This document shows positions 42,372 through 51,520 of a stretch of 64,000 nucleotides of DNA, piece by piece. A model generated the notes under the pieces. That model was not told the DNA's origin. It worked only from the letters and a program-made list of their open reading frames with translations, and searched no databases. The stretch covers positions 1-64,000 of the forward strand of contig JBEKEM010000005.1 of assembly GCA_050013835.1 (NCBI GenBank), given 5' to 3'. Source of the stretch: Bog-793 sp050013835. Its GTDB lineage: Bacteria; Actinomycetota; Acidimicrobiia; Acidimicrobiales; Bog-793. How positions within the stretch are numbered: the first letter of the stretch is position 1; each line of letters starts with the position of its first letter. The translations under genes and the position numbers were made by a program.

Positions 42372-43151
42372 CTAGGCGTTCAGCGCCCGCAATCGGAAGT
42401 AGGCGCCGGCGGGGTCGGTCAACGTGGCGGTGCGCCCGTAGCGGCTGCCGGACGGGCCCGTGACGACCGTGCCACCGAGGGACTTCGCCCGGGCGGCGAC
42501 GGCATCGGCGTCGTCGACGCGCCAGTAGACCGACCAGTGGGGCGGTGCCCCCTCGGGGAGCGAGGAAGAAGCGTCGAAGATCCCGGCGAGCTCTCCCTCG
42601 CCCCGGGGATCGCGCATCATCGTGTAGCGGAACCTGTCGTTGTTGGGGATCTCGACCGTGTCCCAGCCGAAGACGTCGCGATAGAAGGCGACGGCGGCGG
42701 CGTGGTCCCTGGTGTGCAGCTCGAACCAGTCTGGGGTGCCCACCTCGCCGAGGACCGTGAAACCGGGGAAGGTGCCCGGCTGCCAGGCACCGAAGGTCGT
42801 GCCGGTCGGGTCGACCAGCACCGCCTGGCTGCCCATGTCGCCGACCTCCGTCGGGGGGGAGATGATCCGGGCGCCCGCCGCGGCAGCCGCCTCGACGGTC
42901 CGCGCGAGGTCCCTGACGCAGAGGTAGGTCTTCCAGGTGTCGTCGGCGCGCGCCTCCCCCATGTCGCCCATGCCGCCGGCGACCGGGACGCCGTCGCGCA
43001 GGAACATGAAGTAGCCGCCGAACTCGGGGCTCGGCTCGCCCGCCTCCCAGCCGAAGAGCTCGCCGTAGAACCTGCGGCTGCCCTCGACGTCGGAGGTCCA
43101 CAGGTCGATCCAGCAGGGCGCCCCGGGAGGGGCGCTTTCACGGGTGGGCAT
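42372..43151 (-). CDS. VOC (glyoxalase/bleomycin-resistance) superfamily protein
   Basis: The 259-residue product carries two tandem VOC domains. First: CWIDLWTSDVEGSRRFYGEL to VDPTGTTFGAWQP. Second: TPDWFELHTRDHAAAVAFYR to LTDPAGAYFRLRAL. The pattern of repeated strand DPxGxxF/Y is typical for two-domain bleomycin-resistance or dioxygenase-like proteins. The reaction cannot be told. ATG 43151 is preferred over 43166 because GGAG lies five bases upstream. Confidence 0.88.
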   Translation of the reverse strand: MPTRESAPPGAPCWIDLWTSDVEGSRRFYGELFGWEAGEPSPEFGGYFMFLRDGVPVAGGMGDMGEARADDTWKTYLCVRDLARTVEAAAAAGARIISPPTEVGDMGSQAVLVDPTGTTFGAWQPGTFPGFTVLGEVGTPDWFELHTRDHAAAVAFYRDVFGWDTVEIPNNDRFRYTMMRDPRGEGELAGIFDASSSLPEGAPPHWSVYWRVDDADAVAARAKSLGGTVVTGPSGSRYGRTATLTDPAGAYFRLRALNA

Positions 43152-43530
43152 CGTCGCTCCATTCACTTTTCTGTCTGCTCGTCCGTCACGTGCGCCGCAG
43201 GAGGCGGGATCGTCTCCTTCGCCGGCGGTCCGCGGCGGGTGTGTTGTTGGGCACCCGCCCCGAGCCGCCGGGCGGTGTGCACGTTAACGGCGGCGCGATC
43301 GCAAGCCGCCGCCTCGGGCGACCGTTCCCGGGGCGGGCGAGACCCGGACAGCGGCACCGGTACGGCAGACGGCCGGGCATCCCCCGTCGACCGGCCCGTG
43401 CCGAGCAGAATCGTTCCGTGTCGGGTACCCGCACGAGGGATCGGGCGCGGACACGGGCGACGACGGTCGCCGCACCGGCCACCAGCGCCGGGCCTGTCGT
43501 CAAGGACAGAACCGAAGGAGAAGCATCCTC

Positions 43531-43935
43531 ATGTCGACTCTGCACGCCATCGGCAACTGGCTGTACTGGTTCTTCGGTATCGGCGGCAGCGGCCCCCACT
43601 ACGGGTTCTGGTCGGGGACGGGTTCCGACATCGGGGAGCTCACGATCGTCGGCGCCGTCATCGTGGGGTGGAAGCACGTGAACTGCCACGACGAGCACTG
43701 CTGGAGGATCGGCATGCACAAGGTGGAGGGCACTCCCTACCACGCTTGCCGCAAACACCACCCAGTCCTGTCGAAACAGCCCCACATCACGGCAGAGATC
43801 ATGGCCAAGGCGCACGAGGAGTTCCAGGCGCAGCGCCGCGCCGATTCGACGAGGATTCTTGAGATCCACCAGCAGGTCACGGGACCCGCCGACGCGAGCG
43901 TCCCGTCCGGCGCGACGGGTGTCCCGCCGAACTAG
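43531..43935 (+). CDS. Small Cys/His-rich protein with membrane segment
   Basis: The 134-residue protein starts with a membrane-associated region (IGNWLYWFFGIGGSGPHYGF and ELTIVGAVIVGWKHV), followed by a compact metal-binding-like cluster: CHDEHCWRIGMHKVEGTPYH, then ACRKHHP. The C/H spacing suggests a zinc-like site. Homologous proteins occur in actinobacteria and their phages as far as I recall; function unknown. Ribosome site GAAGGAG lies about ten bases before ATG 43531. A copy of the dispersed repeat starts 14 bases after the stop. Confidence 0.75.
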   Translation: MSTLHAIGNWLYWFFGIGGSGPHYGFWSGTGSDIGELTIVGAVIVGWKHVNCHDEHCWRIGMHKVEGTPYHACRKHHPVLSKQPHITAEIMAKAHEEFQAQRRADSTRILEIHQQVTGPADASVPSGATGVPPN

Positions 43936-43949
43936 GAGATTGCTCAATT

Positions 43950-44039
43950 AGTCCCTTCTTGCACCCATGCCAGATGCGAACACGCAGGTTACGGTCGTGT
44001 CAGTAAGGACCCAATCGGCTAAATCAACACCCGCCTAGC
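43950..44039. repeat. Dispersed ~90-bp repeat, copy 2
   Basis: The first 42 bases match copy 1 (18802-18843) at 41 positions; the middle diverges and the 3' end again carries CAACAC..CGCCTAG. It sits immediately after the Cys/His-rich gene and before the acs terminus, in the same orientation as copy 1. The left outer hairpin arm of copy 1 is missing here. Confidence 0.8.
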
Positions 44040-44214
44040 AGGTCTCGCACCACCGGGCGGGACCCGGTGGGTCCGGGCGGCCGCCCCGGTCCCTGGTGCT
44101 ACGGGAGCGGAGGCGTTTGTCCAGGAGCTCCCGGGCGGGCGGGGCTCGCGGCCCGAGCCCGCCCGATGCTCCCGACAGGCGGCCGCCCCTTCGACCGAGG
44201 GGCGCCGGATCTCG

Positions 44215-46347
44215 CTACTCGGCGTGGCCGAAGGACCTGATTTCCTCGGCCTCCTCGGGGGTGAGCTCGCGCGGCTGGTCGCCGCGCTTCACCTTCTCGC
44301 TCTGGACGTGGTGGCGGATCTCGTCGACGATCTCGGGGTTGGCGAGCGTGCTCACGTCGCCCACGTCGCCGAAGTTGGAGATCGCCGCGATGACCCGGCG
44401 CATGATCTTGCCGGAGCGGGTTTTCGGCATGTCTTGCACGATCCAGACGCTCCGGGGCCGCGCGATCTTGCCGATCAGGCGGTCGATGGCCCCCTTTACC
44501 TTGTCCTCGACCGCCTTGCTCGGGGCCATGCCGGGCTTCAGGGCGACGTAGATCTCCACCGCCCGGCCGCGCACTTCGTCGACGACCGGGACCGCCGCCG
44601 CCTCGGAGACCTCGTCCACCGTGAGTGCAGCGGACTCGATCTCCTTGGTGCCGAGCCGGTGACCGGCGACGTTGATGACGTCGTCAACCCGGCCGAGGAT
44701 CCGGAAGTAGCCGTCGGCGGCCTGGACCGCCCCGTCACCGGCGAGGTAGGGCCAGTCGTGCCAGTCCTTGCTCGTGCGGTCCTTGCAGAACTTCCTGTAG
44801 TAGATGTCGACGAAACGCTCGGGCTGGCCCCAGACCGTCTGGCAGAGCCCCGGCCACGGGTTGCGGATGCAGATGTTGCCCGCCCGGCCGCTGCCGGCGG
44901 GGACCTCCTTGCCGTCCTCGTCGTAGATGACGGGGTAGATGCCGAGCACGGCCGGCCCGCAGCTGCCGGGCTTCATCGGGTGCACCGCCGGCAGCGTGCT
45001 GCCTAAGAACCCGCCGTTCTCGGTCTGCCACCACGTGTCGACGATGACGGCTTCTCCCTTGCCGATCACCTCGTGGTACCAGCGCCACACCTCGGGCTCG
45101 ATCGGCTCGCCGACCGTCGTCATGTGCTTGAAGTGGTAGCCGTACTTCGCCGGTTCGTCCGGTCCGAGCTTGCGCAGCATCCGGATCATCGTGGGAGCGG
45201 TGTGGAAGATGTTCACGCCCAGCTTCTCGGCGATCCGCCAGGCGCGCCCGGCGTCCGGGTAGGTGGGCACGCCCTCGTAGATGACGGTCGTGGTGCCGAG
45301 GAGCAGTGGTCCGTAGACGATGTAGGAATGCCCGGTGATCCAGCCGATGTCGGCCGTGCACCAGTAGACGTCGTCGGGGTGGATGTCCTCGTAGTACTTC
45401 GCCGTCCCCGCGACGTAGGTCAGGTAGCCGCCGGTCGAGTGCTGGCAGCCCTTCGGCCGGCCGGTCGTGCCGCTCGTGTACATGAGGAAGAGCGGCGCCT
45501 CGGCCGGCATCGAGACCGGCTCGACCTCCTGGCCGCGGTACTTGCCGATGATCTCGTCGACGAAGAAGTCCCGGCCCGCGACCATCGGGCTTCCCGAGGC
45601 GTACCGGCCGGCGTGGCGCCGCCAAACGAGCACCTTGTCGACCGTCTGGCCGAGCTTGGCGGCGGCCTCCACGGCCTCGTCGGCCCGGGCCTTGTGGTCG
45701 ACGAGCTCGCCGCTGCGGTAGTAGCCGTCGACGGTGACGAGGACGTGGCTGCCGGAGTCGGCGACGCGGTCGCCGCAGGCGGCGCCGGAGAACCCGCCGA
45801 ACACCTCGGAGTGGATGACGCCGAGGCGGGCGCAGGCGAGCATCGACACCGGGAGCTCCGGGATCATCGGCAGGTAGAAGGTGACCCGGTCGCCGGCCTT
45901 CAGCCCGGCGAAGTCGCGCAGCAACGCGGCAAACTCGTTCACCCGCCGGTAGAGGTCCTTGTACGTGATCGACTGGGTCTCGTCGGTCTCGAGCTCGGGA
46001 ACCCAGATGATCGCCGCCTTGTCGCCGTACTCATCCAGGTGGCGGTCGATGCAGTTGAAGCTGGCGTTCAGCCGGCCGCCGACGAACCACTTCCAGAAGG
46101 GCGGATTCGACGAGTCGAGGAGCGTCTCCCACGGCTTGTCCCAGGTCACCAGGTCGGCGTACTCCTTGAAGCACTCCGGGAACTTGTCCTCGCTGAACCG
46201 GTCGAGGATGGAGGCATCCGGGGCGTTCGCCTGAGCGATGAAGGCCGGCGACGGGTAGTAGTACTCCTCCTCCCGCCAGTGGACGGCGATCTCGGCCTCC
46301 GAGACCTGCTCTTGCTCGGGCACTTCCGTCGGGAGCTCTTCTGCCAT
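44215..46347 (-). CDS. acs: Acetyl-CoA synthetase (AMP-forming)
   Basis: Acetate + ATP + CoA to acetyl-CoA, AMP and PPi; 710 residues. Motifs in order: FVGGRLNASFNCIDRHLDEY, P-loop YTSGTTGRPKG (about 297), TADIGWITGHSYIVYGPLL, TVGEPIEPEVWRWY, DTWWQTENGGF and AGHRLGTKEIE. The C-terminal catalytic-lysine motif is PKTRSGKIMRR (641-651), with K647 the expected acetylation site. Two small departures: TEN instead of the usual TET in the W-W-Q-T motif, and extra residues before TTVGEP. It is divergent from an acetate-permease-like gene and near a Pat-type acetyltransferase gene. Confidence 0.95.
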   Translation of the reverse strand: MAEELPTEVPEQEQVSEAEIAVHWREEEYYYPSPAFIAQANAPDASILDRFSEDKFPECFKEYADLVTWDKPWETLLDSSNPPFWKWFVGGRLNASFNCIDRHLDEYGDKAAIIWVPELETDETQSITYKDLYRRVNEFAALLRDFAGLKAGDRVTFYLPMIPELPVSMLACARLGVIHSEVFGGFSGAACGDRVADSGSHVLVTVDGYYRSGELVDHKARADEAVEAAAKLGQTVDKVLVWRRHAGRYASGSPMVAGRDFFVDEIIGKYRGQEVEPVSMPAEAPLFLMYTSGTTGRPKGCQHSTGGYLTYVAGTAKYYEDIHPDDVYWCTADIGWITGHSYIVYGPLLLGTTTVIYEGVPTYPDAGRAWRIAEKLGVNIFHTAPTMIRMLRKLGPDEPAKYGYHFKHMTTVGEPIEPEVWRWYHEVIGKGEAVIVDTWWQTENGGFLGSTLPAVHPMKPGSCGPAVLGIYPVIYDEDGKEVPAGSGRAGNICIRNPWPGLCQTVWGQPERFVDIYYRKFCKDRTSKDWHDWPYLAGDGAVQAADGYFRILGRVDDVINVAGHRLGTKEIESAALTVDEVSEAAAVPVVDEVRGRAVEIYVALKPGMAPSKAVEDKVKGAIDRLIGKIARPRSVWIVQDMPKTRSGKIMRRVIAAISNFGDVGDVSTLANPEIVDEIRHHVQSEKVKRGDQPRELTPEEAEEIRSFGHAE

Positions 46348-46523
46348 CGTGCTTTCTCCATTCTCGGCGAGATCCGCTTCGGCCCATTATCGCGGGCACC
46401 AAGGGGCCCCGCGTCCGCCCTCCCGCAAGGGCGCGACGAACCGCGACGAAGGCCGCCGCTCAGACTAGGTTCTGTCCCGCCGCCCAGGCGGAACCCAGCC
46501 ATCACCGACAGAAGAGGAGAGCA

Positions 46524-47156
46524 ATGACCATGCACCCCGGGGAGACACAGGGCGCCCCAGTAGGCGGCGGGGGAACCGCCTCGACGTGGCCGCGCGTCGC
46601 CGACCCGGCCCCGCTCGGTCTGGCGGCCTTCGCCATGACAACCTTCGCCCTCAGCATCGGGAACACCAACGTCTGGGGTCCGGGGGCCAAGGCGGCCCTC
46701 GCCCTCGCCCTCGTCTACGGCGGCGGTGCCCAGCTGCTGGCCGGGATGTGGGAGTTCGTCCGGAAGAACACCTTCGGCGCCGTCGCCTTCACCTCGTTCG
46801 GGGCGTTCTGGATCGCCTACTACGTCTTCGTGCGCTTCATCGCTCCCGGGATCAGCGCAGCCGACCTGCCCGTCGCCGTCGGCGTGTTCCTCCTCGGCTG
46901 GACGATCTTCACCGCCTACATGACGGTGGCGAGCCTGCGGGTGAGCGGCGCCGTGGTCGCCGTCTTTGTGTTGCTGACGGTGACGTTCGTCCTGCTCACG
47001 ATCGGCGCGTTCCATTCGAGCGTCGGTCTTGACAAGGCGGGCGGCTGGGTCGGGATCGCCACGGCCGCGGCGGCGTGGTACGCGTCGTTCGCCGGGGTCG
47101 TGAACGAAACCTACAAGAGGTCGGTCCTCCCGACGATGCCGTTGGCGCCGCGCTAG
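46524..47156 (+). CDS. GPR1/FUN34/YaaH (SatP-like) acetate permease
   Basis: The 210-residue protein has six predicted membrane helices and the family motif ADPAPLGLAAFAMTTFALSI near the N-terminus, with VYGGGAQLLAGMWEFVRKNT and GAFWIAYYVFVRF further on. These proteins carry acetate and succinate or act as acetate channels. Ribosome site GAGGAG precedes ATG 46524. It is divergent from acs, and a Pat gene follows, forming an acetate uptake and activation locus. Confidence 0.92.
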   Translation: MTMHPGETQGAPVGGGGTASTWPRVADPAPLGLAAFAMTTFALSIGNTNVWGPGAKAALALALVYGGGAQLLAGMWEFVRKNTFGAVAFTSFGAFWIAYYVFVRFIAPGISAADLPVAVGVFLLGWTIFTAYMTVASLRVSGAVVAVFVLLTVTFVLLTIGAFHSSVGLDKAGGWVGIATAAAAWYASFAGVVNETYKRSVLPTMPLAPR

Positions 47157-47230
47157 CCACGGCCGCCACTTGGCGGTGAGGGACAAAGGGCTCTGGTTCA
47201 CACCTGCCACACCAGGCGTAGCCTGTGCTC

Positions 47231-49933
47231 ATGAGCGTCCACAACCTCAAGAACCTTTTCAGCCCCACCCGGGTGGCTGTGGTCGGGGCCGGCCGCGAGT
47301 CGTCTCAGCTCGGACATATCGTCCTGCGCAACCTGGTGGACGGCGGCTTCGACGGTGTCGTGTACCCGATCAACCCCGGTCGAGAGTCCGTGAGCGGCAT
47401 CCAGGCCTACCCGAGCATCGCCGAGACCCCGGCGCGGCCGGACCTGGCGATCGTCTGCACCCCCGCTGCCACCGTGCCCGAGGTCATCCGCGGATGCGGT
47501 GCGCGGGAGGTGCCCGCCGTCGCCGTACTGTCGGCGGGCTTCCGGGAGGCCGGGGCCGAGGGGGCCGAACTGGAGCGGCTCGTCCGGGAGGAGCTGGGGT
47601 GTCACGACGGGATGCGGATGCTCGGCCCGAACTGCCTCGGGCTGATCGTGCCGCGCCTCGGGCTCAACGCCAGCTTCGCCAAGACGATGCCGATCGACGG
47701 CCACATCGCCTTCGTCTCGCAGTCCGGGGCGCTCGCCACCTCGGTCATCGACTGGGCGGCCGCCCAGAAGATCGGCTTCTCGCAGGTCGTCTCCGTCGGC
47801 AACATGGTTGACGTCGACCTCGGCGACCTGATCGACTACCTCGCCCAGGACGCCCACACTCGGGCGATCTTCCTTTACATCGAGGCGGTGACCCAGCCGC
47901 GCAAGTTCATGTCGGCGGCGCGGGCGTTTTCCCGCACGAAGCCGATCATCGTTTACAAGGCGGGGCGCTTCGCCGCCTCGGCCCAGGCCGCCGTGTCGCA
48001 CACCGGGGCGATGATGGGCGAGGACTCCGTCTACGACGCCGCCCTGCGCCGCGCCGGGGCAGTGCGGGTCGGACGGATCGAGGAGGTCTTCGCCACGGCC
48101 GAGCTGCTCGCCAAGGAGCGCCCGATCTACCGCGCTCGTCTGGCGGTCGTGACGAACGCCGGCGGCCCCGGGGTGATGGCGGCCGATGCCCTCATCGCCC
48201 GGGACGGCGAGCTCGCCGAGCTCGAGCCGGCCACGATCAAGGTGCTCGACGAGGCGCTGCCGCCGGCGTGGTCGCACGGCAACCCGGTCGACGTGCTCGG
48301 CGACGCGCCGCCGAAGCGTTACGGCGAGGCGGTGAAGGCCGTGCTCGCGGACGAGCAGGTCGACGCCGTGCTGACGATCCTCACCCCGCAGGCGATGACC
48401 GACGCCACGGCGACGGCCGACGCCGTGCTGGCGGCGCGGCGGGGCTCATCGAAGCCCGTGCTCGCCGCCTGGATGGGAGGGCTCACCGTGAACGAGGGGC
48501 TGCAGCGCCTGAGCGCGGGAGGCGTGGCCGCTTACTCCTACCCGGAGCAGGCGATCGGGGCGCTCATGGACCTCGTCTCCTACGGGCGCAACCTCGAGAT
48601 CCTCCACGAGACGCCGCGCAGCCTCCCGGTCGGTTTCTCCGTCGACCGCCAGCGCGCCAAGGACCTGATGACCGCCGTGCTCGCCGAGGGGACCGGGGTG
48701 CTGTCGGAGACCTCCTCCAAGGCCCTGCTCGACGCCTACGAGATCCCGTTCACGAGGCCCCTCCCGGCGCTGTCGGTTGACGATGCCGTGGCGGTCGCCG
48801 AGCAGATCGGCTTCCCGGTCGTGCTGAAGGTCCGTTCGCCCGACATCACGCACAAGACCGACGTCGGCGGGGTCGAGATTGGGCTGGGCGACGCCAACGC
48901 CGTGCGGAAGGCCTACGACCGGATCATGGCAACGGTGCAAAAGAAACGCCCGGAGGCGGAGATCCAGGGGGTCACCGTCCAGCAGATGGTGCGCAAGTCG
49001 GGCTACGAGCTCGTCCTCGGGGCCCGCAAGGACCCGATCTTCGGCGCCGTGATCCTGCTCGGCGCCGGCGGCGTGGCGACCGAGGTGATGCGCGACCAGG
49101 CGCTCGAGCTGCCACCGCTCAACGAGAGCCTCGCCCTGCACATGCTGCAGTCGCTGCGGATCTGGCCGCTGCTCGACGGGCACCGGGGACGGCCGGCCGT
49201 CAACCTCGACGCCCTGCTTGAGGTCGTGATGCGCTTCTCGTACCTCGTCGCCGACTACCCCGAGCTCAGCGAGTTCGAGATCAATCCGCTGCTCGTCAGC
49301 GCGGACGGGGTGATCGCCCTCGACGCTCGGGCCGTCGTCGACCAGTCGCTGATCGGTCGCAGCGAGCCGCCGTTCTCGCACCTCGCCATCCGCCCCTACC
49401 CCGAGGAGTACACGCGTGAGGTGACGACGACCGGCGGACTGCAGGTGACGCTGCGGCCGATCCGGCCGGAGGACGAGCCGGCATGGCACGAGATGCTCGA
49501 CGTGTGCTCGGCCGAGACGATCGCCCTGCGGTTTAGCGCGATGGTTCGCCACACCCACGAGTTCGCCTCGCGCTTCTGCTTCACCGACTACGACCGCGAG
49601 CTCGCCATCGTCGCCGAGGTCGAGAACGCCGATGGCACGAGCAAGCTCGTCGGCGTCGGCCGGCTCGCCGCCGACGCCGCCCGGAACCGGGCCGAGTACG
49701 CCGTGTTGATCGCCGATCCCTGGCAGCACCGCGGGCTCGGCAACCTGCTCACCGAGTACTGCCTGGAAGTGGCCCCCCAGTGGGGGAGCCTGTGGGGCCT
49801 CCACGAGGTCTGCGGGGAGACGGCCACCGAGAACGCCAACATGATCGCTGTGTTCGAGAAGGCGGGCTTCAAGCTCACCCGGCGCGCCGACGAGGGGATC
49901 GTCTTCGCCGCGCGCCGCGTGAAGGCCCACTGA
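47231..49933 (+). CDS. pat: Pat/PatZ-type protein lysine acetyltransferase
   Basis: About 900 residues; an acyl-CoA-synthetase-like (NDP-forming) part fused to a C-terminal GNAT. N-terminal CoA-binding domain RVAVVGAGRESSQLGH, ligase-like domain with SHTGAMMGED carrying the phosphohistidine equivalent, ATP-grasp part VVLKVRSPDITHKTDVGGVE and a C-terminal acetyltransferase fold with VTLRPIRPEDEPAWHEML, DPWQHRGLGNLL and ENANMIAVFEKAGFKL. In E. coli PatZ and Salmonella Pat this protein acetylates and silences Acs. Acs is one gene away. The first codon may be GTG 47225 or ATG 47231; I prefer the latter. Confidence 0.9.
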   Translation: MSVHNLKNLFSPTRVAVVGAGRESSQLGHIVLRNLVDGGFDGVVYPINPGRESVSGIQAYPSIAETPARPDLAIVCTPAATVPEVIRGCGAREVPAVAVLSAGFREAGAEGAELERLVREELGCHDGMRMLGPNCLGLIVPRLGLNASFAKTMPIDGHIAFVSQSGALATSVIDWAAAQKIGFSQVVSVGNMVDVDLGDLIDYLAQDAHTRAIFLYIEAVTQPRKFMSAARAFSRTKPIIVYKAGRFAASAQAAVSHTGAMMGEDSVYDAALRRAGAVRVGRIEEVFATAELLAKERPIYRARLAVVTNAGGPGVMAADALIARDGELAELEPATIKVLDEALPPAWSHGNPVDVLGDAPPKRYGEAVKAVLADEQVDAVLTILTPQAMTDATATADAVLAARRGSSKPVLAAWMGGLTVNEGLQRLSAGGVAAYSYPEQAIGALMDLVSYGRNLEILHETPRSLPVGFSVDRQRAKDLMTAVLAEGTGVLSETSSKALLDAYEIPFTRPLPALSVDDAVAVAEQIGFPVVLKVRSPDITHKTDVGGVEIGLGDANAVRKAYDRIMATVQKKRPEAEIQGVTVQQMVRKSGYELVLGARKDPIFGAVILLGAGGVATEVMRDQALELPPLNESLALHMLQSLRIWPLLDGHRGRPAVNLDALLEVVMRFSYLVADYPELSEFEINPLLVSADGVIALDARAVVDQSLIGRSEPPFSHLAIRPYPEEYTREVTTTGGLQVTLRPIRPEDEPAWHEMLDVCSAETIALRFSAMVRHTHEFASRFCFTDYDRELAIVAEVENADGTSKLVGVGRLAADAARNRAEYAVLIADPWQHRGLGNLLTEYCLEVAPQWGSLWGLHEVCGETATENANMIAVFEKAGFKLTRRADEGIVFAARRVKAH

Positions 49934-50047
49934 AGCGCCCCGCCCGGCCCGACCCGGGCGGTGCAGGACCGGGGCCGACCGGCGGGGCAGGCGCCCGCGG
50001 ACCCGGTCGCCGCCTACAGTTTCGCCCGTGACCACGGTCGCGACGGC

Positions 50048-50680
50048 GTGAACACGCTGCTCAGCCCGCTTCTCGGGCTCGGCGGCTGGGAGGCGTACGC
50101 GCTCGTCGGGGCGTTGTGTTTCGGCGAGGCGGCGCTTTTTGTCGGCTTCGTTCTCCCGGGCGAGACGGCCGTCGTCCTGGGCGGCGTGCTCGCCTCGGAG
50201 CACCACGTCAGCCTGTCGTGGATCTGCACCCTCGTCGTCGTCTGCGCCATCGTCGGCGACAGCGTCGGCTACGAGGTCGGCCGGAAGTTCGGGCCGTACC
50301 TGCTGGCGCACCGGCCGCTCCGCGGTCACCCCGGGGTCGAGAGGACCCGGGAATTCCTGCAGCGCCGCGGCGCCTACGCCGTCTTCGTCGGCCGGTTCGC
50401 CGCCGTCTTCCGCGCCCTCGTCCCCGGCGTCGCCGGGGCCTCCGAGGTGCGCTACCGGACCTTCCTCGCCGCCAACGCCCTGGGCGGGCTCGTCTGGGGG
50501 ATCGCCTACACGCTCGCCGGCTACGCCGTCGGCAAGTCCTACCAGAAGGTGCTGACCTGGGGCGGCAGGGCCTCGTCGTTGATCATTGGCGTCGTAGTCG
50601 TGGCCGCCGTCGTGGCCCTCGTCGTCCACCACCGGCGCTCCCGCGCCGCCGCCCCGCCGGGGGAGCAGCACGGCGACTGA
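50048..50680 (+). CDS. DedA family membrane protein
   Basis: The 210-residue protein fits the DedA/VTT pattern: FGEAALFVGFVLPGETAVVL, IVGDSVGYEVGRKFGPYLL, and FVGRFAAVFRALVPGVAGAS with the key glycine and arginine residues. DedA proteins act as lipid flippases/undecaprenyl-phosphate carriers and affect membrane-potential balance. GTG 50048 is chosen as start because the conserved domain begins there; the frame is open to 49961. It follows pat by about 110 bases. Confidence 0.9.
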   Translation: MNTLLSPLLGLGGWEAYALVGALCFGEAALFVGFVLPGETAVVLGGVLASEHHVSLSWICTLVVVCAIVGDSVGYEVGRKFGPYLLAHRPLRGHPGVERTREFLQRRGAYAVFVGRFAAVFRALVPGVAGASEVRYRTFLAANALGGLVWGIAYTLAGYAVGKSYQKVLTWGGRASSLIIGVVVVAAVVALVVHHRRSRAAAPPGEQHGD

Positions 50681-50771
50681 GGCGGTCGGCGTCCGCGGGG
50701 CGCCGTTAGTCTGACCCAGCCGGCGCCGGAGTCGAACCGGGCGCCGCGCGCCAGCGCGAGGGGGAGAAACC

Positions 50772-51413
50772 ATGACTGTGCGTCTCGGTGACTACGCGCC
50801 CGATTTCACCGCCGACTCGACCGAGGGGCGGATCGCCTTCCACGACTTCCTGGGCCGGAGCTGGGGCGTCCTCATCTCGCACCCGGCCGACTTCACCCCG
50901 GTGAGCACGACCGAGCTCGGCGAGATGGCCCGCCTCGTCGGCGAGTTCGAGCGGCGCGACACCAAGGTCGTGGCCGTCTCGGTCGGCCCGGTCGAATCGC
51001 ACCTCGAGTGGGCGGACGACATCAAGGAGGCGACCGGGCACTCGCTCAACTTCCCGCTCGTCGCCGACCCCGACCGCGTCGTGGCCAGCCTCTACGGGAT
51101 GGTCCACCCCTTCGCCACAGACCCCGCGGGCACCCGCGCAATCGTCGTGATCGGCCCGGACAAGCGGGTCGAGCTGATGATGAACTACCCGGCGTCGACC
51201 GGGCGTGAATTCGCCGAGCTGCTGCGCGTCCTCGACTCGCTCCAGCTCGCCGCCAGGCACCCCGTCGTGACGCCGGTGAACTGGCGGCCGGGCGACGAGG
51301 TGATCGTCGCCCCGGCGGTGCCCGACCACGAGGCGCGGGCGCGCTTTGGGGAGATCCGGGTCGTGAAGGACTACCTCCGCTTCACCCCGCACCCGACGGG
51401 CGCAGAGAGTTGA
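50772..51413 (+). CDS. Peroxiredoxin-like protein lacking its catalytic cysteine
   Basis: The 213-residue protein follows the Prx6 (1-Cys) fold throughout: LGDYAPDFTADSTEGRIAFH, SLYGMVHPFA, TRAIVVIGPDKRVEL, NYPASTGREFAELLRVLDSL and the C-terminal arm. The peroxidatic motif reads DFTPVSTTE instead of DFTPVCTTE: codon AGC at 50904-50906 makes residue 45 serine. No cysteine occurs anywhere in the protein, so peroxide reduction by this chain is impossible by the known mechanism. Ribosome site GGGGAG precedes ATG 50772. Immediately downstream lies an intact paralogue. Confidence 0.9.
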   Translation: MTVRLGDYAPDFTADSTEGRIAFHDFLGRSWGVLISHPADFTPVSTTELGEMARLVGEFERRDTKVVAVSVGPVESHLEWADDIKEATGHSLNFPLVADPDRVVASLYGMVHPFATDPAGTRAIVVIGPDKRVELMMNYPASTGREFAELLRVLDSLQLAARHPVVTPVNWRPGDEVIVAPAVPDHEARARFGEIRVVKDYLRFTPHPTGAES

Positions 51414-51520
51414 CCGGACTAGTCAGGTTCTCCGGAGGCGCCGTTAGGCTCGCCGCCACAAGCAACCGACACGGAGGCCGGCGCTCGTCGAGCGCCGCCG
51501 GACTGGACGAGGAAGAAACG

